From Acidobacteriota bacterium (lineage in GTDB: Bacteria > Acidobacteriota > Terriglobia > Acidiferrales > UBA7541), in contig QHYI01000114.1 in the NCBI GenBank assembly GCA_003223245.1, forward strand, positions 106,588 to 170,587: 64,000 nucleotides of DNA. Direction: 5' to 3'. The notes under the pieces are model-generated. The model was not told where the DNA came from. It worked only from the letters and a program-made list of their open reading frames with translations, and did not search any database. Below, in pieces: positions 34,722-43,840 of the stretch. The translations under genes and the position numbers were made by a program. Every line of letters begins with the position of its first letter. Position 1 is the first letter of the stretch.

Positions 34722-36680
34722 ATGCTTCTTCCCGGCGAACTCGAACTCATGCAAAACGCTCCCAAGGCGGGCTGCACGCCCGCGGAAGCCCAGGAGTATA
34801 CGCGTTGGCTCGCCACGCATCACTACGAAAACTTCAACGTCGTCTCGTGGCTCCTCCCTAAGCCGCTCCACCAGGACTTCTACAACGTCTATGCTTACTG
34901 CCGCTGGGCTGATGATCTCGGCGACGAAGTTCCAAATCCCTTGCGCGCGCTCCAGCTGCTCGATTGGTGGGAGCGTGAACTCGACGCCTGTTACGACGGC
35001 AAACCCTCGCATCCTGTCTTCGTCGCGTTACGCCAGACGATTCTCGCAAAAGACATTCCCAAGCAGCCTTTCGCCGATTTGCTGAGAGCCTTTCGCCAGG
35101 ATCAAACTACTAAACGGTACGCCGATTGGAACGCTGTTCTCGGCTATTGCGTCTACTCGGCCAACCCTGTTGGCCGCTTGGTCTTGTATCTCTGCGGCTA
35201 TCGCGACGAGCAGCGGCAGCGCCTTTCCGACTCGACTTGCACCGCGTTGCAGCTGGCAAATTTTTGGCAGGACGTTTCGCGTGACCTCGACAAGGGCCGC
35301 ATCTATATTCCGTGCGATGCCGCTGCTGCCCAGGGGCTCACCGAAAACGACATTGTCGAGCGTCGTTTTGACGACCGCTACGTGCGACTGATGCAGGACC
35401 TCCTCACTCGCACGAGGACCTTGTTCGCCGAGGGTATGCCACTGGCGGAAATGGTCGACAAACACCTTAGTGTGGACATTGAAATGTTCAGCCGCGGCGG
35501 TCTTGCTGTTCTCGACGCTATCGAATCGATCGGCTACGACACGCTCCACAAGCGTCCCGCAATCAGCAAATTAAAACAGGCTCGGCTTCTCGGCCGTAGC
35601 TTGTTCAAGCATCTGGTGCACGGCGCTACCGCGTCTGCCTCCAAACAGGCCGTGGTCTTAGTGGCAGCCACGGAAAGGGAGTTTGGAAAAGCGCATTCTG
35701 CCAAAGATGTTGCGAACTCTTACGAGCGCTGTCATCGCATCGCCCGTTCTTCTCACAGCAATTTCTATTACGCATTTTTCCTATTGCCGAAACCGAAGCG
35801 TGACGCTCTCGCCGCCCTGTACGCCTTCATGCGGCTCATCGACGACGTTTCGGACGAAGGACAAGACCTCGCTGCCAAACAGCGCGGCCTCGCCCGCTGG
35901 CGCGCGGCCCTGGATCAAGCCATCACCGGTCAGGAGCAAGTCTTCGATGGAAATGCCGCTGTGATTTCGCCGACGGCTGCCCTGAGCGGCGCCGAGGCGA
36001 TTTTGCCCGCGCTTGTTGACACCATCCAGCGGTACAACATGCCCACGCGCTATCTCCACGATCTTATCAGCGGCGCGGAAATGGATCTTACTGTTCGCTT
36101 CTATCCCACTTTCGAGCGCCTTCGTGAATATTGCTATCGCGTCGCCGGAACTGTCGGCCTCACCTGCACGCACGTCTTCGGTTTCACCGACGCCCGCGCG
36201 CTCGACCTCGCCGAGAAGCTTGGTCTGGCCTTCCAGCTCTCCAACATCATCCGCGACGTCCATGAAGACTACAAACTAGGCCGCGTGTATCTTCCGGAAG
36301 AGGACCTTGCCCGTTACGGCGTCTCGCCGGAAGATTTTGGCCGCAACGAAGCAACGCTGGGCATTCACGAGTTGCTTCGGTTCGAAGCCGATCGCGCCTG
36401 GCAACTTTACGAGGAGGGCTCGGCGTTGCTCGATTCCATTGACTCGGACAGTCGAAGCGCCCTGTGGCTTCTGGTACATACCTATAGCGCGCTTCTCGGG
36501 CGCATCGAAGCGCTCGACTTCGCAGTCTTCGGCGAAAAAATTCGTCTCTCCAAAGCAGAGAAAATGGTATTCATGGCCCAGGCCCGTTTCGGCCATCACA
36601 CGGAAGAGAACATCCTTGAAAAACGTGATCGTGATCGGCGGCGGGCTGGCAGGGCTGGCAGCCGGCGTCGCGCTGGCTGA
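34722..36680 (+). CDS. hpnCD: Fused HpnC-HpnD squalene synthase (two squalene/phytoene synthase domains)
   Basis: This protein of about 652 residues contains two complete trans-isoprenyl diphosphate synthase domains. Domain 1 (residues ~20-330) is HpnC-like: HHYENFNVVSWLLPK, the Asp-rich motif DDLGDE at 64-69, and the second motif LANFWQDVSRDLDKGRIYIP. Domain 2 (~345-630) is HpnD-like: SHSNFYYAFFLLPKPKRDAL, DDVSDE at 374-379, and LSNIIRDVHEDYKLGRVYLP. HpnD makes presqualene diphosphate from two farnesyl diphosphates and HpnC turns it into hydroxysqualene. Here both are on one chain, with no stop between. ATG 34722 follows GAGG; starts at 34629 or 34749 are possible. The 3' end overlaps hpnE by 65 bases. 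Confidence 0.9.
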   Translation: MLLPGELELMQNAPKAGCTPAEAQEYTRWLATHHYENFNVVSWLLPKPLHQDFYNVYAYCRWADDLGDEVPNPLRALQLLDWWERELDACYDGKPSHPVFVALRQTILAKDIPKQPFADLLRAFRQDQTTKRYADWNAVLGYCVYSANPVGRLVLYLCGYRDEQRQRLSDSTCTALQLANFWQDVSRDLDKGRIYIPCDAAAAQGLTENDIVERRFDDRYVRLMQDLLTRTRTLFAEGMPLAEMVDKHLSVDIEMFSRGGLAVLDAIESIGYDTLHKRPAISKLKQARLLGRSLFKHLVHGATASASKQAVVLVAATEREFGKAHSAKDVANSYERCHRIARSSHSNFYYAFFLLPKPKRDALAALYAFMRLIDDVSDEGQDLAAKQRGLARWRAALDQAITGQEQVFDGNAAVISPTAALSGAEAILPALVDTIQRYNMPTRYLHDLISGAEMDLTVRFYPTFERLREYCYRVAGTVGLTCTHVFGFTDARALDLAEKLGLAFQLSNIIRDVHEDYKLGRVYLPEEDLARYGVSPEDFGRNEATLGIHELLRFEADRAWQLYEEGSALLDSIDSDSRSALWLLVHTYSALLGRIEALDFAVFGEKIRLSKAEKMVFMAQARFGHHTEENILEKRDRDRRRAGRAGSRRRAG

Positions 36681-38061
36681 TTCCGGCTGGCGCGTACGTT
36701 TATTCGAGCAGCGTCCCTTTCTCGGCGGCCGCGCAACGTCCTATGTGCTGCCCGATGGCGAGCACGTCGACAATTGCCAGCACGTCACCCTTGCGTGCTG
36801 CACCAATCTCGGGGATTTTTACCGCCGCGTCGGCTCGTCGGGGAAAATTAGATTCTTCGATCGCCTAGTTTTTCTGGATCCTCAGGGCCGCCGCGGCGAA
36901 CTAAAAGCGGGATCGCTTCTTGCTCCCTTCCATTTCACTGGCTCGTTCGCCTCGTTTGCGCCGCTAACGCTCCGTGACAAACTCTCTATCGCCCGCGCCA
37001 TGCTCAACATCATTAAGCACGCGGGTAATCCCCTGGAGCTTCACGAACCGGGCGGAATCTCTATGCTCGAGTGGCTTCGCCGCCGCAGCCAAACCGAAGG
37101 CGCCATCAACCGTTTCTGGCGCGTCGTTTTGGTCAGTGCTCTCAACGAGGAGCTCGATCGCAGCGACGCACATTTCGGTGTCGATGTCTTCTGGAAAGCG
37201 TTTCTCTCGAGCCGCACCGGTTACCGCATGGGTGTGCCAGCGGTTCCCCTTTCTAATCTGTATGACGGCTGCAAAGCGGAAATCGAGCGCAGGGGCGGGG
37301 AAGTGGTTCTGCGCTCGCCTGTTCGCGGCTTGAAACTCGAAAATGGCCAACTCGCGGGAGTACGTTTGAATGAAAATCATGAGGAATCCGCGGACGCCTA
37401 TGTCTTTGCGATGCCGCACACCGCACTTGCCGAACTCCTCCCCGAGAGCCTGAAGCAGACCGATCCGTCCCTGGCTCACCTCGACAAAATCAAGACTTCT
37501 CCCATAACCGGCGTGCACTTGTGGTTCGATCGTCCGGTCATGGATGAGCCGTTCGTTACACTTCTCGACACGACCACGCAGTGGATTTTCAATAAGACGG
37601 CTCTCTACGCTGGTTGCAATACCAATTCGAATGATGCACTGAACGCCCCCAAAGCCACGCAATACCTTCAACTTGTCATCAGCGCTTCTTACGATCTCTT
37701 GCAGAAATCCCGCGAGGAAATCATCGCTCTAGGCCTCGCCGAAGTTCGCCACGCCTTGCCCAGGGCCCGTGATGCTCAATTGCGCAAAGCCACGGTCATC
37801 AAGGAAGCCACTGCTACTTTTTCTCCCGAACCGGGTGTGGATCGCTGGCGCCCCGCACAGGCGACAAAAATTCCAGGTTTGTTCCTTGCCGGCGACTGGA
37901 CGCAAACCGGCTGGCCTGCGACGATGGAAGGCGCCGTTCGCAGCGGCTATCTTGCCGCCGAAGCTGTTCTCCGCGGCTCCGGCACGCCAAAGACTTTTCT
38001 GCAACCCGATCTAGCCCCCGACGGCTTCATGCAAATGTGGCGCCCCAGAAAGTCGGCGTAA
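36616..38061 (+). CDS. hpnE: Hydroxysqualene-reducing FAD amine-oxidase-like enzyme HpnE
   Basis: This 481-residue flavoprotein has the N-terminal dinucleotide motif NVIVIGGGLAGLAAGVAL, then RVRLFEQRPFLGGRATSY. The middle reads DNCQHVTLACCTNLGDFYRR, and the C-terminal FAD motif is IPGLFLAGDWTQTGWPATME followed by GAVRSGYLAAEA. This matches squalene-associated HpnE, which reduces hydroxysqualene to squalene and completes the HpnCDE route. TTG 36616 with an upstream GAAGAGA site gives the expected first residues (LKNVIVIGGG). It begins inside the end of the HpnC-HpnD frame, so translation is likely coupled. It is the last gene of the hopanoid block. Confidence 0.92.
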   Translation: MKNVIVIGGGLAGLAAGVALADSGWRVRLFEQRPFLGGRATSYVLPDGEHVDNCQHVTLACCTNLGDFYRRVGSSGKIRFFDRLVFLDPQGRRGELKAGSLLAPFHFTGSFASFAPLTLRDKLSIARAMLNIIKHAGNPLELHEPGGISMLEWLRRRSQTEGAINRFWRVVLVSALNEELDRSDAHFGVDVFWKAFLSSRTGYRMGVPAVPLSNLYDGCKAEIERRGGEVVLRSPVRGLKLENGQLAGVRLNENHEESADAYVFAMPHTALAELLPESLKQTDPSLAHLDKIKTSPITGVHLWFDRPVMDEPFVTLLDTTTQWIFNKTALYAGCNTNSNDALNAPKATQYLQLVISASYDLLQKSREEIIALGLAEVRHALPRARDAQLRKATVIKEATATFSPEPGVDRWRPAQATKIPGLFLAGDWTQTGWPATMEGAVRSGYLAAEAVLRGSGTPKTFLQPDLAPDGFMQMWRPRKSA

Positions 38062-38631
38062 GTCTTGTGTAATCAACACTCCGCTTTCCAGGCGGAAGCC
38101 GAATTTCTGGGTCACATCACCGCCCGGAACGGGGCGGCTCGCGCGCTAATCTCTCGTTCACGCCGTCGCTAGGCAACCTCCACGCTCTCCAAAGACGCGA
38201 TCTTCTTCTCCCCTAACGTCGATTCCTGTCCCAGCGCGTCTAACCTCCTGTATTCGGCGGCATGCGTGGCCATAAAATTTCGTGCTCTTGCCGCGAGGCC
38301 CAGAGGTCCAAAGCAGTCCAAAGCGAGAGAGATTGCAGGATGCGCGCAATCGTGCCATCATTAAGTCTGCTGGCAGTTTGAATCATTCCGGAACAATTTG
38401 GCCCAGTCCCCTCCGGGGCTATAGACTTTCTGGAACCGTTTTTGACAACATGGCTTGACTTCGAACCCCCAGCGCGCTACAAAGATAGAGGTCCCATCTC
38501 CTGCTCTCGGACGTACGTCACTCTGCAAAGCTAATTCAAGTAGGCATAGCGCGGTCCGGCCGAGTGTAGCAATCCGAATGGATACAAACCAAGTCGGCAC
38601 ATCTTTGTGCTGAAGTTTAGTTGTAGCCGCT
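38062..38631. other. Intergenic region after the hopanoid operon, no gene recognised
   Basis: This stretch of about 570 bases has no convincing gene. Two short minus-strand frames (38158-38361 and 38361-38600) lack ribosome-binding sites and family resemblance. A TTCGAA-containing segment near 38460 superficially looks like a tRNA T-arm, but no pairing stem or cloverleaf exists. No strong terminator was found directly after hpnE. Confidence 0.5.
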
Positions 38632-38650
38632 GCCGCCCTTCAGGGCTGGC
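38632..38650. repeat. CTTCAG-core palindrome
   Basis: GCC-GCCCT and AGGGC-T-GGC form an 8-bp stem with one bulged T and a two-base TC loop, 15 bases upstream of the zinc-ribbon gene start. The CTTCAG core is shared with palindromes at 39181 and, inverted, at 55976, and with 55945. Confidence 0.5.
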
Positions 38651-38665
38651 GGGGCGGAGGCCTTT

Positions 38666-39142
38666 GTGGATCGCAAGTATAGTCATCGCGGTTACCGCGA
38701 ATCGGAAAAGAGTGAGAAGCGCGAGCGCTCTCACGAAAAGAAACCGCCATCGGGCGGCCCGCGCGGCGCCGATCAATTCGGCCCGCGCACTCCGCGCATG
38801 GTCGGAACCGTCACGCGCGCCCGCTGTTCCAACTGCGGCGCCGTTCTTGTCCCCGGTTTCGATCCCAACGGGAAATGTCCCAAGTGCCAGTTCGAACTTC
38901 ATTGCTGCAAGCAGTGCCGCTTCTTCGACACGGGTGCGCAATTCGAGTGTACACAGCCGATTCGTGAGCGCATTTCCCCCAAGGACGCCAGGAACAACTG
39001 CACTTTCTACGAATTTCGCATGACCGTCGAGAAAGACACCGCGCCCACTTCCTACGCGCAGGCCCCGGGAAACGCCTCCTCGCCGCCGCCGCCGCGCTCG
39101 AGCGACGCCCGCCAGGCCTTCGAGGACCTCTTCAAGAAGTAA
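38666..39142 (+). CDS. Zinc-ribbon protein with conserved Cys-rich core
   Basis: This 158-residue protein starts at GTG 38666, 5-6 bases after GGCGGAGG. A charged, His/Arg/Glu-rich N-terminal tail (HRGYRESEKSEKRERSHEKK) precedes a Cys-rich core. The core consists of CSNCGAVL and CPKCQFELHCCKQCRFF, then FECTQPI and NNCTFYEF, giving about ten cysteines, enough for a zinc ribbon plus another metal site. The C-terminal tail is Pro/Ser-rich and ends SDARQAFEDLFKK. I believe this architecture recurs in Acidobacteriota without a known function; nucleic-acid or protein binding is possible. Confidence 0.75.
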   Translation: MDRKYSHRGYRESEKSEKRERSHEKKPPSGGPRGADQFGPRTPRMVGTVTRARCSNCGAVLVPGFDPNGKCPKCQFELHCCKQCRFFDTGAQFECTQPIRERISPKDARNNCTFYEFRMTVEKDTAPTSYAQAPGNASSPPPPRSSDARQAFEDLFKK

Positions 39143-39180
39143 CACCACCTTCCGGCTGGCGTGGTCCGGGCGTTTCTCTA

Positions 39181-39202
39181 GGGGCGCGCTTCAGCGCGTC
39201 CC
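39181..39202. repeat. CTTCAG-core palindrome or terminator
   Basis: GGGGCGCGCT and AGCGCGTCCC(C) form a 10-bp stem (one G-T pair) around a TC loop, about 40 bases after the zinc-ribbon gene. It may end that transcript. It shares the CTTCAG centre with other palindromes in the window. Confidence 0.5.
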
Positions 39203-39347
39203 CTTGTGTCACTCTACAGCGCTATTCTGAAGCCATCCCGCTGACTCCGAGAGCCGTTCTGGTTTTCCGAGCCTACGCTCTGATCTCCGGTCTCTGTTCT
39301 CTGTTCTCGCCGTCTGATATATCCTCCTGCGGTCAGGAGTCTCGACC

Positions 39348-40494
39348 ATGAAACCGTCGCGTCGCGCCTTTCTGGAAGCTGGTCTTGCATTGCCGGCCAT
39401 CCTTCATTCCACTCCCGAGCTTGCTGCTGCTCAGTCTCCCCTAGCGGTCTCCTCGCCGGATTCCTCTTTCGATCCCTGGGTCGAAATACATCGTGACCAT
39501 CTTCGCCACAACGTCGCTGAAATTTCCCGTCGCGCTTTCGGGCGCCCCATTCTCGCCGTCATCAAGAACAACGGCTACGGCACGGGTGTGGTCAACATCG
39601 CGCAACTTCTGGAACCGCAGCCACAGACCTTCGGCTTTGCTGTCGTCAAGCTTCATGAAGCTTTTTCCCTTCGCGATGCGGGCATTCGCAAGCCCATCCT
39701 TCTCCTTGGCCCCTTCGACGAACAAAACCTTGCCGACGCCGTGGCCCACGACATCCTGCCCATGGTCTACACTCCACTTGGCGCCACACTCGACAAAATC
39801 GCTGCTAAAACTCAAAAGCCCGTTTCCCTTCACATTTGCATCGACACGGGGATCGGTCGCGTCGGCGTTCCGTATCATCAAGCCGCACCGCTCGTGCGCG
39901 ACCTCGCCGCTCGTAAGTCCGTCGGCATCCAAGGCACCCTGATGACGTTCACCGAAGATCCCAACTTCGACAAAGAGCAGCTCCGCCGCTTCAACGAAAC
40001 CTGTGCTTCTCTAGAAAAAGAAGGCCTCGCCCTCGGCAAAAAGCACGCCGCTTCCAGCTTTTCCCTTTTTCAACACCCCGACGCCTTCTTTGATATGGTT
40101 CGTCCCGGCATGGCCATCTACGGCATCTATTCGGAAAACGAATTTCGTCACCTGGGTATCATGGACCTTCGCCCGGCCATCAGCCTCAAGGCCCGCGTCA
40201 TCTATGTGAAGAAGCTGCGCAAAGGCGACAGCGCCGGCTACAACCGCGCTTACCTGGCTAAAGACGATGTCTGGGTCGCGACGATTCCCGTCGGTCATGC
40301 CGATGGCTGGCCGCGTGACGCGGCGAAAAGCGCCAAAGTTCGCATCAACGGCGACTTGTATCCCGTCATCGCCACGGTTTCCCTTTGACGCCCAGCCCGG
40401 CTCGCGTCCCGAAGATGTTTCCGAAGCCTGCGGAGCCTCGGTCTACGACCTCACCATGCACCTCAATCCGCTTCTTCCTCGTCGCATCGTTTAA
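39348..40494 (+). pseudogene. alr: Tat-exported alanine racemase gene with an internal deletion
   Basis: The frame from ATG 39348 gives a Tat signal (MKPSRRAFLEAGLALPAIL) and an alanine racemase body. The body has the PLP lysine segment ILAVIKNNGYGTGVVNIAQL, HICIDTGIGRVGV, MVRPGMAIYGIY and VGHADGWPRDAA. It stops at 40388 directly after LYPVIATVSL. The expected C terminus (QPGSRPEDVSEACGASVYDL, then TMHLNPLLPRRIV) is intact in another frame from about 40384 to 40494. The roughly 20-25 residues normally joining the two (the 'SHTxVEVG ... GDxATxFD' part) are missing. A deletion near 40381 therefore removed them and shifted the frame. The remaining 346-residue product lacks part of the C-terminal domain and is probably inactive. 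Confidence 0.75.
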
Positions 40495-40648
40495 ATCGCC
40501 GTGCAACATTTTGTTGCCCGAGGGCAGCGAGGAATCCCTCTTTTTCTTCTCTGCGTTTTCGCGCCCCTTGCGTCCCTCTCGAAATCAGTTCAAAATTCGC
40601 CTGCTCTCTGCAACAACAAGGAAATCTCATCTGCACGAAAGGCCAGCC

Positions 40649-43561
40649 ATGCGACGCGCTATTCCCGTGACATCGCTAATTCTTTCGACCGCAATCTCCT
40701 GCCATGCGCAAACCAAACCTCCCGTCCCTCCCTCCGATTACGGGCAGTGGGAATCGCTCGCCACCTTCCGCGAATACGGCGGCCTTTCCCCCGACGGCAA
40801 ATGGCTCGCTTACGGCATCAATCGTTCGAATCGCAATAACGAATTGCGTGTCACCAACATCCCCGACGGTAACAGCAAAACCGTTGCCTTTGGCGCGCAA
40901 CCCGCTTTCTCCTCTGACTCCCGCTGGGTCGCTTATTCCATTGGCATTTCCGAATCGCAGGAAGAAACACTGAAGAAGGACAAAAAGCCTGTCCCCAAGA
41001 AAATTGGTCTCCTCAATCTCACCACCGGCGAGCTGACCACCGTGGATGGCATCGAATCCTTCGCCTTCAGTCCTGACGGCGCTTGGCTCGCAATGCGACG
41101 CACTCCGCCCGAGAAAAAAGACTCCAACAAAAAAGATTCCGCGGAGTCCTCCGTCTCTGAAGACGACGCTGCCGCCGGTGCCACGCTACTCCTTCGCCAA
41201 CTCTCCAACGGGCGTGAGACTTCTTTCGGAAACGTCTCAGAGTATGCCTGGCAGGACTTGCCCAAAACCGGCACGCTCCTCGCCATGATCATCAACGCCG
41301 AAGACAAGATCGGCAACGGAGTGCAGATTTTTGACGTTCACACCGCGGCTGTCCGTGTTCTCGACACTTCCGCCTCCGTCTACGCCGGCCTTTCTTGGCG
41401 CAAGAAGAGCGCCGACCTAGCGCTCCTGCGCTCGAAATCCGATGACCGTCACGACGGCCCCACACACGTCGCACTCGCATGGACCACTCTCGGCCAACCC
41501 AGCGAATCCGCTCACCTCTACGATCCCACCGCCGACTCAAAATTTCCCGCCGCCACGCGTACGGTTTCCTTCCACAAACCCGATTGGGCTCTCGACGGCC
41601 GAGTGGTTTTCCTGGGCATTGCCAAGTGGGAGGACAAAATCGGCGAGCCTGCCAAGGTGTCAGCTCCCGCCCCTGAGGGCGCAAAATCAGGTGACGGCTC
41701 CAAGTCCGGTGACGCTACAGCCAAAGACACTGGCACCGCCAAAAACACGGACAAGGACGATGACGAGCCGCCCACTGTTGAAGTCTGGAATTGGCATGAT
41801 GTCGAAGTCATGCCCAAGCAAAGGCTCAACGCCAAGAACGACCGGCAGAAAAACATGCTCGCGGCTTGGCACCTCGACAAGAACTCGCTTGTGCCCCTCG
41901 GCAAAGACTTAGACGAGCGTGTCACTTGGCTCAAGCACCAATCTCTCGCCGTCGCCGCCAACTGGTCCGCTTACGCCATGGAGCGCAGCATCGGCCGTCC
42001 GGCCGCGGACATTTCTCTGGTCGACATTTCCAACGGCGCGCGCACCAAAATTCAGGAACATCTCAACGACGACCATTACCTCGAAGAAAGCCCCGGCGGG
42101 CGCTACCTGCTGTACTTCCACGACGATCACTACTGCACCGTCAACACGGCTACGCACGCCGTCATTAACATCACCAAAAGCATTCCGACGGCATTCGTGG
42201 ACCGCGAATCCGACTGGACCATCAAGCAGAAGCCGCCCTTTGGCGTCGCTGGCTGGACCAAAGAGGACGCCGCCGTGATTCTCTACGACAAATTCGATCT
42301 CTGGCAGGTCGCTCCCGACGGCGCACGCGCCGTGCGCCTCACCGATGGCGCCGCTGACCAAGTCCGGCATCGTTACGAGAAGCTCGATCCCGAAGAAGAA
42401 TGGATCGACACCAGCAAGCCCATCTACCTGAGCTTGTTTGGCATCTGGACGAAAAAATCCGGTTTCGCGCGCCTTAAGCCAAATCCCTCCAGTACCCTCA
42501 CCGAAGAGCATCTGCTCTGGCTCGACAAAAGCCTCGACCACCTCGCCAAAGCTAAGGACGCCGACGTCTTCGAATACGTCGAGCAAACCTTCGTGGAATC
42601 ACCCAACGCCTTCATTGCTGGTCCCGACCTAAAAAGCGCGAAAGCGGTCACCAACACCAATCCGTTCCAGAACAGTTACGCCTGGGGCCGCGAGGAACTC
42701 ATCGAATACAAAAACAGCCACAACGAACGGCTGCAAGGCGCGCTCTTCTATCCCGCCGGTTACGCTCCCGCCAAAAAATACCCGATGATCGTTTACATGT
42801 ACGAAAAGCTCTCCGACAACCTGCACCGCTACAACCCGCCCTCGGAGCGCGCCTATTACAACGTCAGCACCATCAACAGCCAAGGCTATTTCGTTCTCGA
42901 GCCGGACATCGTTTTCAAACCCCGCGACCCCGGCGTCTCGGTGGTTGATTGCGTCACCGCCGCCGCAAAACGCGTCATGCAGATGGGCGTCATCGATCCA
43001 AAGCACATCGGCATCATGGGCCATTCCTGGGGCGGTTTTGATACGACTTACCTCGCCACGCACACGACAAATTTCTTTGCCGCTGCCGTTGCCGGCGCAC
43101 CCATCACCGATCTGGTCAGCAATTACGGCAATCACCATTGGAGTTCCGGCATCGCCGAAACCGATCACATCGAAACCGGCCAGCAGCGCATGGAAGTTCC
43201 TCTTTACGAGGACCTCCAGGCGTACATCCGCAACTCCGCGGTTTTCGGCGTATCAACCATGACCACTCCGCTGCTCATCGAAGTCGGCGACAGTGACGGC
43301 ACCGTGTTCTTCCATCAGGGCGTCGAGCTCTACAACATTGCTCGCCGCGCCAAGAAAAACGTGGTCCTCATCGAATACGCCGGCGAAGACCACGGCCTGC
43401 GCAAAAAAGCCAATCAAATTGATTACCAGCGCCGCATTTTTCAATGGTTTGGCCACTACTTGAAGGACGAGCCCGCCGCTGCCTGGATCACCAACGGGGA
43501 GTCTTATCTCGACCACGAAAGGGAACTACGAAAACTCAAAACGGCCTCTGCAAAAAACTAG
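40649..43561 (+). CDS. Secreted S9-family prolyl oligopeptidase-like peptidase
   Basis: This 970-residue protein has a signal peptide (MRRAIPVTSLILSTAISCHA) after a GAAAGG site. A long N-terminal beta-propeller (YGGLSPDGKWLAYGINRSNR, FAFSPDGAWLAMR) follows, with a low-complexity Lys/Asp/Gly/Ser insert near residue 345. The C-terminal alpha/beta-hydrolase domain has the nucleophile serine in GIMGHSWGGFDTTYLAT, the acid in EVGDSDGTVFFHQGVE and the His in EYAGEDHGLRKKANQ. It belongs with dipeptidyl aminopeptidase/acylaminoacyl-peptidases and likely degrades short peptides in the periplasm or outside. It is longer than typical S9 enzymes (650-750), mainly because of the propeller insert. Confidence 0.88.
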   Translation: MRRAIPVTSLILSTAISCHAQTKPPVPPSDYGQWESLATFREYGGLSPDGKWLAYGINRSNRNNELRVTNIPDGNSKTVAFGAQPAFSSDSRWVAYSIGISESQEETLKKDKKPVPKKIGLLNLTTGELTTVDGIESFAFSPDGAWLAMRRTPPEKKDSNKKDSAESSVSEDDAAAGATLLLRQLSNGRETSFGNVSEYAWQDLPKTGTLLAMIINAEDKIGNGVQIFDVHTAAVRVLDTSASVYAGLSWRKKSADLALLRSKSDDRHDGPTHVALAWTTLGQPSESAHLYDPTADSKFPAATRTVSFHKPDWALDGRVVFLGIAKWEDKIGEPAKVSAPAPEGAKSGDGSKSGDATAKDTGTAKNTDKDDDEPPTVEVWNWHDVEVMPKQRLNAKNDRQKNMLAAWHLDKNSLVPLGKDLDERVTWLKHQSLAVAANWSAYAMERSIGRPAADISLVDISNGARTKIQEHLNDDHYLEESPGGRYLLYFHDDHYCTVNTATHAVINITKSIPTAFVDRESDWTIKQKPPFGVAGWTKEDAAVILYDKFDLWQVAPDGARAVRLTDGAADQVRHRYEKLDPEEEWIDTSKPIYLSLFGIWTKKSGFARLKPNPSSTLTEEHLLWLDKSLDHLAKAKDADVFEYVEQTFVESPNAFIAGPDLKSAKAVTNTNPFQNSYAWGREELIEYKNSHNERLQGALFYPAGYAPAKKYPMIVYMYEKLSDNLHRYNPPSERAYYNVSTINSQGYFVLEPDIVFKPRDPGVSVVDCVTAAAKRVMQMGVIDPKHIGIMGHSWGGFDTTYLATHTTNFFAAAVAGAPITDLVSNYGNHHWSSGIAETDHIETGQQRMEVPLYEDLQAYIRNSAVFGVSTMTTPLLIEVGDSDGTVFFHQGVELYNIARRAKKNVVLIEYAGEDHGLRKKANQIDYQRRIFQWFGHYLKDEPAAAWITNGESYLDHERELRKLKTASAKN

Positions 43562-43607
43562 ATTCAGCTGAATAGGGATCGTCTTGCGTGCTGCTAGGAT
43601 CTGTCCT

Positions 43608-43637
43608 CCCGAGCCTGCCTGCGCAGGCAGGCTCGGG
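43608..43637. terminator. Perfect 30-bp palindrome at a convergent gene junction
   Basis: CCCGAGCCTGCCTGC is followed directly by its exact reverse complement. A further GTCCT/AGGAC pair lies outside, with a 3-base bulge on the 3' side. It lies 47 bases after the S9 peptidase stop and 200 bases beyond the end of the convergent hydrolase gene. It probably acts as a bidirectional terminator, although there is no T run; it could also be a dispersed repeat copy. Confidence 0.55.
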
Positions 43638-43840
43638 CTCAGGACTTTAGGCCGGGGGGCTTGGCCGGATCTCAACCTTACTGAGGGAGCGTCCTGAGTC
43701 AGAAATTCGCGGCACCAAACAGCAGGTGCGCCGCAAGTCCCTTATTTGCGGCGTGGATCGCAAAAACTTAAACTCAACGAACTCACGACTGGAGGACGCT
43801 CGATCCAAAGAGCTCAGCCCGCAACATCGTTCCCTGCAAC

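Noticed and set aside
38361..38600. Minus-strand frame and a TTCGAA segment resembling a tRNA T-arm near 38460
   Set aside because: No flanking stem pairs and no cloverleaf can be drawn. The frame has no ribosome-binding site or known family.
40385..40648. Upstream extension of the S9 peptidase frame
   Set aside because: It overlaps the displaced alanine racemase ending and precedes the signal peptide. ATG 40649 has a good ribosome-binding site.
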